Positions 1-8,395 of a stretch of DNA of 64,000 bases are shown piece after piece. Position numbers and translations under genes: made by a program. Within the stretch, counting starts at the first letter, position 1. Each line of letters begins with the position of its first letter. The stretch spans positions 1,321,546 to 1,385,545 of the forward strand of contig NZ_BSOT01000005.1 in assembly GCF_030160655.1 (NCBI RefSeq), written 5' to 3'. The notes under the pieces are model-generated. The model had not been told where the DNA came from, made no database searches, and saw nothing but the letters and a program-made list of their open reading frames with translations. The DNA comes from Agaribacter marinus (GTDB lineage Bacteria > Pseudomonadota > Gammaproteobacteria > Enterobacterales > Alteromonadaceae).

Positions 1-237
1 CGATTTACACAGAAAAGAAACAACATTTACGCCTTCGTCATGGATTGGCCCACCAAACCAATTGAAATTACAAAAATACAAACAGATGATAGTGCGATTA
101 AAAACGTTTCATTTGTCGGTAGTGATGAAAAACTTGCTTGGTCATGGGTAAACAATGTTTTAACAATCGAACCGCCCATGAATAAAGTCGGACATTCAGC
201 ATTCGCATTTAAAATTGAGCTGAGAAAAGACGTATGA
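1..237 (+). CDS. Alpha-L-fucosidase (GH29), C-terminal fragment
   Basis: The reading frame is open from base 1 and ends at TGA 235-237, so only the last 78 residues are in the window. The stretch NNIYAFVMDWP followed by a short beta-sandwich tail matches the C-terminal end of GH29 alpha-L-fucosidases, where a 'lYAivldWP' strand follows the catalytic barrel. GH29 enzymes remove terminal alpha-L-fucose, and some relatives accept L-galactose, which occurs in porphyran. The catalytic residues lie outside the window. The nearby sulfatase and GH50 gene fit a role in trimming an algal glycan. The family call rests on a short tail only. Confidence 0.7.
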   Translation, partial: RFTQKRNNIYAFVMDWPTKPIEITKIQTDDSAIKNVSFVGSDEKLAWSWVNNVLTIEPPMNKVGHSAFAFKIELRKDV

Positions 238-265
238 AGTTGCTAGTTTTACATTTGCTATAAGT

Positions 266-298
266 AACCCCAATATTAATGTAGATCAATTTGGGGTT
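266..298 (+). terminator. Probable terminator of the fucosidase gene
   Basis: AACCCCAA (266-273) and TTGGGGTT (291-298) form an 8-bp perfect inverted repeat with a 17-nt loop, 28 bp after the fucosidase stop. The following bases are T/A-rich (TTATCTATT) but are not a clean T-run, so efficiency is uncertain. It may also serve the convergent gene that ends at 337. Confidence 0.5.
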
Positions 299-336
299 TA
301 TCTATTCTAACAAAAGTAAGGTGTAGCGTAGTTGAT

Positions 337-972
337 TTAAAATCCGCTAGAAAAGCGCAATCCATAGATATTATCTAAGCCATCGCCACCTAAGAATTGT
401 TGTGCAAAAATGCCAACAGTGACAGTGCCAAAATCTTTATCTGCGCTCAACTTAACAAATGCACCGCCATCCACATCAATATCTTCAGACCGACAGTTGC
501 TACAATTGCTGATAGAGCGTTCAGAATACACTACGGCACCAAAACCTCCCTGCGCGCGCAATGCGATAGTCCCTCCTTCATCAGCAATCCATTGATAACC
601 TGTACCAATGGAAATAAATCCACCAGTGGCAGATGAAGATGCTCTTGAGCGCTCACCATCATTAAATAGACCAGTCCCCTCTACTTCTTGAGAAAATTTA
701 GCATTGTCGTCGTATACAAGTATGTCTAACGTAAAGGTAGTTACCCAATTTGATTTCGTATAATCTACATCGAGACCGACGATATATGCAGACTCGTCAA
801 TACCTTCACTGCGTGCAGTTAGGTCATCAATGGATGTAATGCCTAATCGTAAACCATAGTCCCAATATCCATAGGCGTCTATTTCTTCCACAGATTTTTC
901 TGTTTCTTGCGCACACAAATTAAATGAAAGCGCAGCCAAAGCGACTGAGATGATCCCAAATTTTTTCATCAA
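337..972 (-). CDS. Secreted outer-membrane beta-barrel protein, unknown function
   Basis: This is a 211-residue protein with a clear Sec signal peptide (MMKKFGIISVALAALSFN, cleavage near CAQ-ET). The mature part alternates aromatic and polar residues as in transmembrane beta strands, and it ends in phenylalanine (RFSSGF), the usual recognition signal of outer-membrane barrels. Repeated 'GxGYQW' and 'GGFGAVVY' turns support an eight-strand barrel of the OmpA/OmpW size class. A CSNC pair (around residues 157-160) could form a disulfide in a loop. No family was recognised. It lies convergent to the fucosidase and divergent from the lectin/beta-helix gene, so a role in the glycan locus is possible but not shown. 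Confidence 0.7.
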   Translation of the reverse strand: MMKKFGIISVALAALSFNLCAQETEKSVEEIDAYGYWDYGLRLGITSIDDLTARSEGIDESAYIVGLDVDYTKSNWVTTFTLDILVYDDNAKFSQEVEGTGLFNDGERSRASSSATGGFISIGTGYQWIADEGGTIALRAQGGFGAVVYSERSISNCSNCRSEDIDVDGGAFVKLSADKDFGTVTVGIFAQQFLGGDGLDNIYGLRFSSGF

Positions 973-1213
973 AGATATTCCTAATCTTAAAAATTGAGCG
1001 CGGGAGTATATTTAAATTTGATAGGTTTACAAGTAGGCAGTAGTTTGCCAATTAAGAACACCTAAATAGAAAACACAATTTATTACATCTTCTATGGGCA
1101 AGAAAAAACATATTATGTGTAATCCAGCATATTTCATGCCATTTTAGTATGTATTTACGATTTTTTGTTGCGTTTTTACTAATTTTTGTTGAATATTGTT
1201 CTCGCTTTGTTAA

Positions 1214-1238
1214 ATTAACGTTAACACCAAACAGTTAA
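1214..1238 (+). promoter_or_regulatory. Shared 25-bp operator-like element, copy 1
   Basis: The element starts with the palindrome-containing ATTAACGTTAA and ends with CAAACAGTTAA. It matches 22 of 25 bases of the element at 10777-10801 upstream of the GH50 gene, and the three differences are all C/T changes. It sits 96 bp before the start codon of the beta-helix protein gene, inside a 361-bp A/T-rich intergenic region (973-1333) with no other recognisable gene. A regulator-binding site shared by the two secreted proteins is inferred. Confidence 0.6.
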
Positions 1239-1333
1239 TTGTAAACAATCGGTGTTGAAGTTTAATATGTATGGACACAATACTTTTAATAAACGGACAC
1301 ATTGCACACACAATAATAAGCGAGTAAGCAACA

Positions 1334-3169
1334 ATGAAGTACCCTATTTTAGGTTCAACCCTATGCACACTTTTTTGTGTAATTAGCACTAGTTCAATGG
1401 CTCAGACCGTAGAGCACTCTTCAGGAAAATGTTTAAGAACACAGAATAACTCTGCCTCTCCGGCAAATGGCACACTAGTTGTTGTCAGCAGCAACTGCTC
1501 TGGTGGCGCATCTAACTTCTCCTGGACACCCGGCGGCAGCGTTAAACATGTCCCATCAAATAAATGTATTCATCCGGGTGGAAGTGTTAACCCTGCAAAC
1601 GGAACTGAATTAGTCCTTTGGGATGGCTGTGATTTTGCTGATAGAGTTCGCTTTGACAGAACCGCAGGCGGCAGTATGCAACAGGTATCTAGCAATAAAT
1701 GTGTGCATCCAAATGGTGGAGCGGCAAATCCATCGAACGGGACAACATTGGTAATGTGGCAAGGATGTAATGAAACTCGCTTGGCATTTACACCAGAAAA
1801 TGACAATAATTCTAACGACAACACACCGCCAGCAAACGGCTTAACTGCCGCAAATGCGTCTCAGCTTGTCAGCGCAATCGCTAGCGCGAATAGCGGAGAT
1901 GTCATTACACTGTCGACTAACTTTTCAATGAATCAAGCGATTACAATCGACAAAAGTGTGATCATCGAGGGTAACGGTAAACAGATAAACCACTCAGTAC
2001 CTACATCAGGTGCATTTGCTGAATTCACACCAGCGCTTATTGTCGCAGCAAATAATGTCATTGTGCGTAACTTGACGATTGTTGGTGACAATCGAAATGG
2101 CGCTAACACACTTATAGAGTTGAACAACAAGGACAATACACGTGCAAACAATTTAAGTATTTTCAATGTCACCTTGAAGAATGCAACTGCCGGCGTTCGT
2201 AACCAAGGCATTATTCCATCTAACCTGTCAATTGAAAACTCGACGTTTGTTAACCTTAACAAGTCGATTGATTTAACCAGAGATGCACTTTTATCGAATT
2301 TTTCTCGCGTTTCAACTAACTTCTTTAATACCAATGGCGAAAGAATTTTCTTCCAGAATGCAGGGAGTTTACGTATCCGAAATAACAGCTTTTATGTAGA
2401 AGCAGGTCAACCTGCCATGCAAGTTGGTATTCAAATTGATGGTGGAAACGATGGCTACAACCCAAATGTAGACCAAGCCCCTGGATTCAATAACAATACA
2501 TTTGCAGCACGTGGTAATTTCGACAACTTGGTCATTAAATTTAATGACGGTGTTATCGAAAATAACTCTGGACGCTTAAATAGTGATCCAATGAGAGCAT
2601 CAGAATTCCCTATTGCGCTTGCCAAAGTTGCGGACGTTACTATTGAAGATAACTTTGTTGAAACGGTTGGTAACAGCACAGACGAATTCGATTTTTCCAG
2701 TGGTATTAATGTAGAGCATATGTCTCGTGACGTCACGGTTATCGACAATGCCATTGCGGTGAATAGAGTGGTGAATGCGGCTCAAAACAACCAAGGCATA
2801 AGCATACTTCCTTATCAAGATCACAAAAACAACGCAGAAAGTGAAGAAGCATCCGTTAACATTAGAATCCTTAACAATGCATTTTACGGTTCGGGTAGAA
2901 GTGGGATATTTGGCCTCGCATTCCGCAACTTAACGATTGATGGCAATAACTTTAACAACTACACGTCATCTAGAGCCAATTCAGCAACAATCAATTTATT
3001 CAATACGGATGACAATCAAAATGGAAGATTAGATGCCGCCGAACGCGCTACGCTTACCGGTGATTTCACTAACTTCAATGCGACAACTAACTTAGGGACA
3101 AGTGGTTTGGTTGAAGCAACAATATTTAATACAGCCGATCCATCAGACCTTCCACCTGATCAACGCTAG
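1334..3169 (+). CDS. Secreted CBM13/ricin-like lectin plus right-handed beta-helix protein
   Basis: A 611-residue exported protein with a signal peptide ending near SSMAQ (residues 20-24). Residues 25-155 hold three lectin-like repeats, each with a conserved Cys pair and motifs such as NKCIHPGGS and ANGT-LVxWxGC, the pattern of ricin-type (CBM13-like) modules attached to marine agarases and lyases. An Asn/Asp-rich linker follows (about 155-165). The rest is a long series of short beta strands with asparagine ladders (NNVIVRNLTI, IRNNSFYV, VRILNNAFY types), typical of right-handed parallel beta-helix proteins such as polysaccharide lyases. I could not identify catalytic residues or a lyase family, so activity on a polysaccharide is inferred. 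Expression probably depends on the element at 1214-1238. Confidence 0.7.
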   Translation: MKYPILGSTLCTLFCVISTSSMAQTVEHSSGKCLRTQNNSASPANGTLVVVSSNCSGGASNFSWTPGGSVKHVPSNKCIHPGGSVNPANGTELVLWDGCDFADRVRFDRTAGGSMQQVSSNKCVHPNGGAANPSNGTTLVMWQGCNETRLAFTPENDNNSNDNTPPANGLTAANASQLVSAIASANSGDVITLSTNFSMNQAITIDKSVIIEGNGKQINHSVPTSGAFAEFTPALIVAANNVIVRNLTIVGDNRNGANTLIELNNKDNTRANNLSIFNVTLKNATAGVRNQGIIPSNLSIENSTFVNLNKSIDLTRDALLSNFSRVSTNFFNTNGERIFFQNAGSLRIRNNSFYVEAGQPAMQVGIQIDGGNDGYNPNVDQAPGFNNNTFAARGNFDNLVIKFNDGVIENNSGRLNSDPMRASEFPIALAKVADVTIEDNFVETVGNSTDEFDFSSGINVEHMSRDVTVIDNAIAVNRVVNAAQNNQGISILPYQDHKNNAESEEASVNIRILNNAFYGSGRSGIFGLAFRNLTIDGNNFNNYTSSRANSATINLFNTDDNQNGRLDAAERATLTGDFTNFNATTNLGTSGLVEATIFNTADPSDLPPDQR

Positions 3170-3206
3170 GAAATAACAACAACTACAATTGCACACACAA
3201 ACTTAG

Positions 3207-3235
3207 GCCCGGTAATTCATTTACTGGGCTTTTTT
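3207..3235 (+). terminator. Rho-independent terminator of the beta-helix gene
   Basis: GCCCGGTAA (3207-3215) pairs with TTACTGGGC (3221-3229) over nine positions with one G-U pair and a 5-nt loop. It is followed directly by six T, 37 bp after the stop codon. Confidence 0.85.
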
Positions 3236-3377
3236 CTGTCTGGCCACAATGTAGATACATGCAAACCATTCAGTAACAACATGTGCAGTGTCACCCGCTT
3301 GTCATATTCTGTCACTAGTGTAATGGCAGAATTTGTGACTAATCATCTGTTTTATTGTATCTAGCGGAGCTTGTTCA

Positions 3378-4163
3378 TTGAAGAAACTAAAACGCTATCA
3401 ATATGAGCGTTATGCCATCCTTTGTCAGTTATCCTATCCAGACACGCCAAGTATTTACCAAGACGTTATTTCACCATTTAAACAAATACAGCTAACAGAT
3501 AAGTACAACCGAATGAGTGTAAGACTATTGTGGCAAGACGATAAAAAAGAAGTAATTGTCGTATTTAGAGGGTCCTTGGGTTTACGCGACTGGTTAGGTA
3601 ATTGTTGTATTTTCCCTACAAAATTAAACGTCTTGAACGACAGTTACTATGTACATTGGGGATTTAAGCGCCTTTTAGATTATCCGCTTTATCCAGATTC
3701 TACGACGGGTGGTCTGCAATCATTGAGACAATTACTATATAGTGTACTCACGCCATTACTTAGGCAAGGTAAACGCTTTTCATTTATCGGACACTCATCA
3801 GGTGGTGCAGTCGCATTGTTGATGGCGGATTACTACGAGCGAATGCATCCGAAAAAAGTAAAGCGTGTTGTTACCTTTGGACAACCTGCCGCCGGCAGCT
3901 TGTCATTCAGGCGTAAATATTTGCTCCACAACAAAACGTATCGTGTATGCTGTGATTTAGATATGATCACCTATTTACCCCCAATCCCGTACTATTTTTG
4001 GCACGTGGGTAAAATGCTTTGGTTACATGATGATCAAATCTATGAAAACACTCCCACACTTAAACGCTTATGGATGTCATTGAGAAGCTGGTTATTGCGG
4101 CCAATCACTTATCACTACATGCGCAAATACATTCGAAATAAAACACTCTTTGACGACCATTAG
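3378..4163 (+). CDS. Lipase class 3-like alpha/beta hydrolase
   Basis: A 261-residue protein with an N-terminal half like fungal-type class 3 lipases (VVFRGSLGLRDWLGN, with the characteristic 'FRGT/S...DW' strand) and the nucleophile elbow FIGHSSGGAVA, Ser140 being the likely nucleophile. HxGF and TFGQPAAG also match the family, and the late LHDD segment may carry the Asp or His. No signal peptide is visible, so it is probably cytoplasmic or membrane-associated. The start is TTG at 3378, supported by GGAG at 3366-3369; no in-frame ATG lies at a better distance. It ends 9 bp from the convergent DUF1501 gene. Substrate unknown. Confidence 0.75.
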   Translation: MKKLKRYQYERYAILCQLSYPDTPSIYQDVISPFKQIQLTDKYNRMSVRLLWQDDKKEVIVVFRGSLGLRDWLGNCCIFPTKLNVLNDSYYVHWGFKRLLDYPLYPDSTTGGLQSLRQLLYSVLTPLLRQGKRFSFIGHSSGGAVALLMADYYERMHPKKVKRVVTFGQPAAGSLSFRRKYLLHNKTYRVCCDLDMITYLPPIPYYFWHVGKMLWLHDDQIYENTPTLKRLWMSLRSWLLRPITYHYMRKYIRNKTLFDDH

Positions 4164-4172
4164 TCATATTTT

Positions 4173-5327
4173 TTATAAGGTAATATCTGGAAAAACACGG
4201 TTAATTTGACGGATATTTAAGTCCCAATGCGCTTGCAACCCTTTGGCGATCCAATACCTGAGATCTGAGGTCGCGTTCAAATCCCGATCTTGATATAGAT
4301 TCGATAGACCAGGCCACTCACCGTATATATTGCCGCCTGACATATACGGGCTTTCTTTTTTAAGTGCACCACCTAACATAAACATAGTAGACGCTGTGCC
4401 ATGATCGGTACCGTTTGTTCCGTTAATCGCGACTGTTCGACCAAATTCTGTTGTGACAAAAACTAATGTATCCTCCCAGTTTTTGCCAAGTGATGATTTT
4501 AGCGCTTTAAGGCCATCATTTAACTGTGTAAATTGACGTGAAAGCCGCCCTCGCTGATTGTTGTGGGTATCCCACCCGCCCATCTCCAACATACCGCAAT
4601 TTATAACAGTTTCATTGTTGTCTGCATTTCCTGAGAGCAAACGACCGCACTCAGATGCCAAATTGACAAAGCTAGCCCCTTGCCTTTTGCCCATCATCAT
4701 TTCATTGTTAGATTGCATGATTGCAGTGTTTAAAGTGTCTTTTAGCAACACATCATGTTCATACATATCTGACAAACGCGCCAATAGATCGTCATCAACG
4801 CTATCAAGAGTCGACGGATACCAAGTTTGCGCTTGAATATCGCCTTTCAAGGCAATAGGCGTGGTTCGAGAGATTGCTAACGGCATACCGCCTACAATAG
4901 CCAGTGCTCGTGCTAACCAACCGTTATCATGCTCAGTTTTATCTAAACCAGATTCCATTTGATCCTGTGCATCAAAATGAGACCGTTTCCGATATGCTGA
5001 CGCAACGGCTACGCCGATTGATAATTCTTTTTGCTGATACAAGTTATGTAAAAAGCTAAGCTTCGAATCAAATGCAAAAAAATCACTAATTGGTAGTAGT
5101 GGCGCAGAATCTTTACGCTGATATTGCGCTCTAAACTTTTTATAACTAGGGTCACCCACAGGCACAACTGCAGAAAGTCCGTCCATAGCTCCCCGCAAAA
5201 ATACCCAAATGACTTTCTTTTGCCTAGTGGCGCCATTTAGCACGCCATAGGCAGGAAAAAAAGACAACGCAGGCAAGATCACTAAACTCGCACCAGCTGA
5301 TTTAATAAAGTCTCTTCGTTGCACCAT
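4173..5327 (-). CDS. DUF1501 family Tat-exported protein
   Basis: A 384-residue protein starting with a twin-arginine signal (QRRDFIKSAGASLVILPALS), so it is probably exported folded. The body carries the DUF1501 hallmarks: WVFLRGAMDGLSAVVP, the MEMGGWDTHNNQ motif and the TTEFGRT...GTDHG signature, which resemble the alkaline phosphatase/sulfatase metal-site fold. DUF1501 proteins have no assigned reaction. Its ATG overlaps the stop of the upstream DUF1800 gene (TAATG) and has AGGAG just before it, so the two are translated from one message. DUF1501/DUF1800 pairs are a recurring arrangement, suggesting one exported complex. Confidence 0.85.
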   Translation of the reverse strand: MVQRRDFIKSAGASLVILPALSFFPAYGVLNGATRQKKVIWVFLRGAMDGLSAVVPVGDPSYKKFRAQYQRKDSAPLLPISDFFAFDSKLSFLHNLYQQKELSIGVAVASAYRKRSHFDAQDQMESGLDKTEHDNGWLARALAIVGGMPLAISRTTPIALKGDIQAQTWYPSTLDSVDDDLLARLSDMYEHDVLLKDTLNTAIMQSNNEMMMGKRQGASFVNLASECGRLLSGNADNNETVINCGMLEMGGWDTHNNQRGRLSRQFTQLNDGLKALKSSLGKNWEDTLVFVTTEFGRTVAINGTNGTDHGTASTMFMLGGALKKESPYMSGGNIYGEWPGLSNLYQDRDLNATSDLRYWIAKGLQAHWDLNIRQINRVFPDITL

Positions 5328-6706
5328 TATCTCCTTTGAAACTCTGGACTCATAAGCATCAACGCATACGCTTGTTGCATACTTTCTGCACGCCTCAAAT
5401 GTGTGAGCGTTTTTTCACTTAAACGAGAACCTAGAATATTCTTTGCATGTGCGTCCGCAGACGGCATTTTGTTTCGTATTAGTTGCTTTGAAAAATGATT
5501 GGCCCACTCAACTCTCCCCATCAACGCACTGGCGCCAGACCATTCTTGCGCTGTATCAGGGTATCCAGCAGGTGATCCTGCATTATTTATCCCCTGTCCT
5601 AAGATCTCTAAACTTCTGAATATACCTGGCCATTTTGGTATTTCTCCAAAGCTTCGGTAAGCGCTTATTAAAAACTCCCGAGGCGCCTTAAACTTATCAA
5701 AGCGGCCGTGCCAACTTTCAGGGTGCATAATAAGTGTTTCCATTACTTTTGGAATATCGCCAGATGTAGAACGCCAAGTCGCCACCATCGATTTAACTAT
5801 TTGCTCATCAGGAGTATCTGATACAAAATGCCTGGCGAGCTTTTCGCATATATGCGTTGCGGTGGATGGGTGATTGGCCAAATTTTTTAGGATCGACTCG
5901 CCTTGTACAGGAAGCTTAATATTGTCTTGAGGATAGTGATTGCCGAACACTTGTCTACTTCCGGGTTCATGGGCACCAACTCTATACAAAAATCCAAGGG
6001 GTTCTTTTTTACGCCCTCTCCCAACCGACCATCCAGTTATCGCTTTTGCCAGTTCGATGACATCGTTTTGCGTATATCCCGCATCTACCCCAAGTGTATG
6101 CAACTCCAATATTTCTCGTGCTAGGTTCTCATTTAAGCCTCTTCCCTTCCGACTTTTTTTAGCAAACTGGCTGTTCGGGCCAATAGAATATTCATTATTG
6201 AGATAAACAAGCATTGCCGGGTGTTTGACAACGGCGAGTAACAAATCTGAAAATTTACGGTGCAAATTAGGGTGAATAGCTTCAGGTTCAAGTGTTGGCG
6301 CGAGCATTGTTACTAAAGGATTCCCGCGACTCACACTAAAATGATTTGCAAAAAAATCTGACAATCGAGCCTGCAAGGATTGCTGCGTAGTAATTGCATT
6401 TCGAACAATGTCCTCAGCTAAATGTCTTGCTAAGTTAAAATTGTGCCTTCTAGCACTCTTCGCGTTTTCAAGTAGCTTTTCATCATTCTTAGCATTCGTT
6501 CTTAACCCCCGATACTTAATAAACGCCGCTATTGCGGATTGACTAGTCCAGTCGGCGTCGGTGCTAATGGTATAGCGGCTAAGCTGTTGAATTAACCACC
6601 CTTGTACCTGTTCTAATTGCCCGAGCTGACTCAAGCTAGCCAATGAAGCACTATCTGCTCCGTAAGAAAACCGGTGCATAGCAATATACGCAAAATTTAC
6701 TGGCAT
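5327..6706 (-). CDS. DUF1800 family protein
   Basis: A 459-residue protein with the typical DUF1800 features: N-terminal MHRFSYGAD, the segment 'RLSDFFANHFSVSRG' and the conserved LARE-ILELHTLGVD-GYTQNDVIELAKAITGW core, followed by HPESW and GNPAGYPD-like motifs (here GSPAGYPDTAQEW). The function of the family is unknown. Unlike its partner it shows no signal peptide, so how it meets the exported DUF1501 protein is unclear. It is the first gene of a two-gene operon and its stop codon overlaps the DUF1501 start. No promoter was identified; a 12-bp tandem repeat lies just upstream at 6783-6830. Confidence 0.85.
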   Translation of the reverse strand: MPVNFAYIAMHRFSYGADSASLASLSQLGQLEQVQGWLIQQLSRYTISTDADWTSQSAIAAFIKYRGLRTNAKNDEKLLENAKSARRHNFNLARHLAEDIVRNAITTQQSLQARLSDFFANHFSVSRGNPLVTMLAPTLEPEAIHPNLHRKFSDLLLAVVKHPAMLVYLNNEYSIGPNSQFAKKSRKGRGLNENLAREILELHTLGVDAGYTQNDVIELAKAITGWSVGRGRKKEPLGFLYRVGAHEPGSRQVFGNHYPQDNIKLPVQGESILKNLANHPSTATHICEKLARHFVSDTPDEQIVKSMVATWRSTSGDIPKVMETLIMHPESWHGRFDKFKAPREFLISAYRSFGEIPKWPGIFRSLEILGQGINNAGSPAGYPDTAQEWSGASALMGRVEWANHFSKQLIRNKMPSADAHAKNILGSRLSEKTLTHLRRAESMQQAYALMLMSPEFQRR

Positions 6707-6782
6707 TTAAGACACACTTTTTGATTTATTTTTAATCAATATAAGCAATGCAAATGGACGCGACAAGCCAAATTACATTATC

Positions 6783-6830
6783 TTTACAATTGCCTTTACA
6801 ATTGCCTTTACAATTACCGTTACAATTGCA
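6783..6830. repeat. Four-copy 12-bp tandem repeat
   Basis: The unit TTTACAATTGCC is repeated at 6783-6794, 6795-6806, 6807-6818 (one change) and 6819-6830 (two changes). It lies in the 175-bp gap between the DUF1800 start and the serine hydrolase stop, where it could vary in copy number by slippage. Confidence 0.9.
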
Positions 6831-6881
6831 CGCTCCATACTAATCAAACATATAGATCTGTTTTTTAACCCGAGATTCAAA

Positions 6882-8246
6882 CTAATCCAAAGATAACAAT
6901 CTCGCAAATTTCTCATTCGAAGGATAGCGACCAGGTGTCCACCCCAAACGAACAACTACCGTCGACAATGATGGAATGACCAAGACAAGCTGAGAACGAT
7001 TGCCGTTCATCATATAAGCGTCTGCTGGCAAATTTGGCCAACGTAAATTCGTATCCTCCTTGCCTATACCATCACTATTTAGCCATAGTTGAAACCCATA
7101 ACGAGCCTCATTTTGGCTTGCATTCGCCTCCTGCATCTTTGTAACATAGCCGTCAGCAAGAATACGCTGACCAAACCAGTCACCATTGTTAAGCAACAAC
7201 AAACCAAACTTTGCCCAATCCCTTGCACTAGCGTAAATATAAGAACTACCAACAAAGACACCACTGGCGTCAACCTCAAATATAGTATTCTGCAATGACA
7301 AGGGTGTTAATATCTGTTTAGCGAAATAATCATGATTAGCCTGCGGTGTATTCCCTGCACGTTGAAAAACTAATCGTGACAATAAATTCGTTGTGCCAGA
7401 CGAATACGCGAAATACTCACTGGGCGGTTTCACCAATGGCGACGTTAACGCCACACTAGACGCGCTATGTGCTGCAAACAACATACGTGTAGAATCACTA
7501 CCTGGCATATAGGTCTCATCAAACCCCAAACCACTGGTCATTGTAAGCAAGTCCTCAACACGAATATTTGCTCTTTCATCGTTATCCCATGCTGCAAATA
7601 AGTTAGCGTCATTCAGCGTTAGCTTTCCTTGATGTATCATACTTCCAATCAAAATAGATGTGATGCTCTTACCCATTGACCATCCGAGAAATTTCGTATT
7701 TTCGTCGTATTCAGCAGCGTATGCTTCTGCCACTATAGCACCACTCTTAACCACCAATAGTGCCCGCGTATCTAAGTTTTCGGTATTGTCCTGTTTGAGA
7801 AGCTTGTCCGTTATTTTTTGTTGCTCAACGACAACATCGCTTATGCGATTACCTCGAGGCCATTCGGCATTATTGTCATCTATAGAATGAAGGGCTATGG
7901 CGTCTAAGGCTGAACTATCACCAATATCAAGCGTACACCCAAGACCTTCTCGGTATTTGGCAGAAGTGCTTCCCATGCCATACAAACTGACGTCAACGCT
8001 ACTTTGCTCATCGTCAAATGTTAAATCAAGCGAACGTGTAATTGGCGAATATACGGCTAAATCATCAAAAATACGCTGATCACTAAAACCGGAGACATAT
8101 CGGCCTGAGCACGCAACTTTAGCTCCCAGACCTGTTGCCGTTTCCACTGCCGACCCTAAATACCAAGGTGGAATTTTAATCACAAAAGTAGAAAATGCTG
8201 TAAAACCAAGCGCGAGAAAAATGGAAATAAAAACAAATTTTTTCAT
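6882..8246 (-). CDS. Class C beta-lactamase-like serine hydrolase
   Basis: A 454-residue protein of the COG1680/6-aminohexanoate-dimer hydrolase type. The SxxK motif is SMGK with Ser190 as nucleophile, the tyrosine motif is YSSG (YxS/N class), and the usual DLLTMTSGLGFDE and RDWAKFGLLLLNNG signatures are present. The N-terminus (KKFVFISIFLALGFTAFSTFVI) is a signal peptide or membrane anchor. I chose the ATG at 8246 instead of the one 24 bases upstream, because it starts directly with the KKFVF signal sequence; no strong Shine-Dalgarno distinguishes them. Such enzymes act on esters or amides in the periplasm. Substrate unknown. It is divergent from the sulfatase. Confidence 0.8.
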   Translation of the reverse strand: MKKFVFISIFLALGFTAFSTFVIKIPPWYLGSAVETATGLGAKVACSGRYVSGFSDQRIFDDLAVYSPITRSLDLTFDDEQSSVDVSLYGMGSTSAKYREGLGCTLDIGDSSALDAIALHSIDDNNAEWPRGNRISDVVVEQQKITDKLLKQDNTENLDTRALLVVKSGAIVAEAYAAEYDENTKFLGWSMGKSITSILIGSMIHQGKLTLNDANLFAAWDNDERANIRVEDLLTMTSGLGFDETYMPGSDSTRMLFAAHSASSVALTSPLVKPPSEYFAYSSGTTNLLSRLVFQRAGNTPQANHDYFAKQILTPLSLQNTIFEVDASGVFVGSSYIYASARDWAKFGLLLLNNGDWFGQRILADGYVTKMQEANASQNEARYGFQLWLNSDGIGKEDTNLRWPNLPADAYMMNGNRSQLVLVIPSLSTVVVRLGWTPGRYPSNEKFARLLSLD

Positions 8247-8395
8247 GGTATTATTCTTTTTAATGACCAAGTAAATGAGACTGCAAACCTAGTCGCTAAC
8301 AAGGACGAAAATCTTATTCGGTCGCAAGCGCTGCCTAGCGGCAGAAGATGCAATACTATAATTATTTGATTCTACGGCAGATTTATAAAGAAAAC

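Noticed and set aside
397-636. Overlapping plus-strand frame opposite the outer-membrane barrel gene
   Set aside because: It is a shadow of the minus-strand gene, has no ribosome site and no protein-like pattern; the same holds for the other antisense frames inside the large genes.
6783-6830. CRISPR array
   Set aside because: Units are 12 bp, contiguous and without unique spacers, and no cas gene is present.
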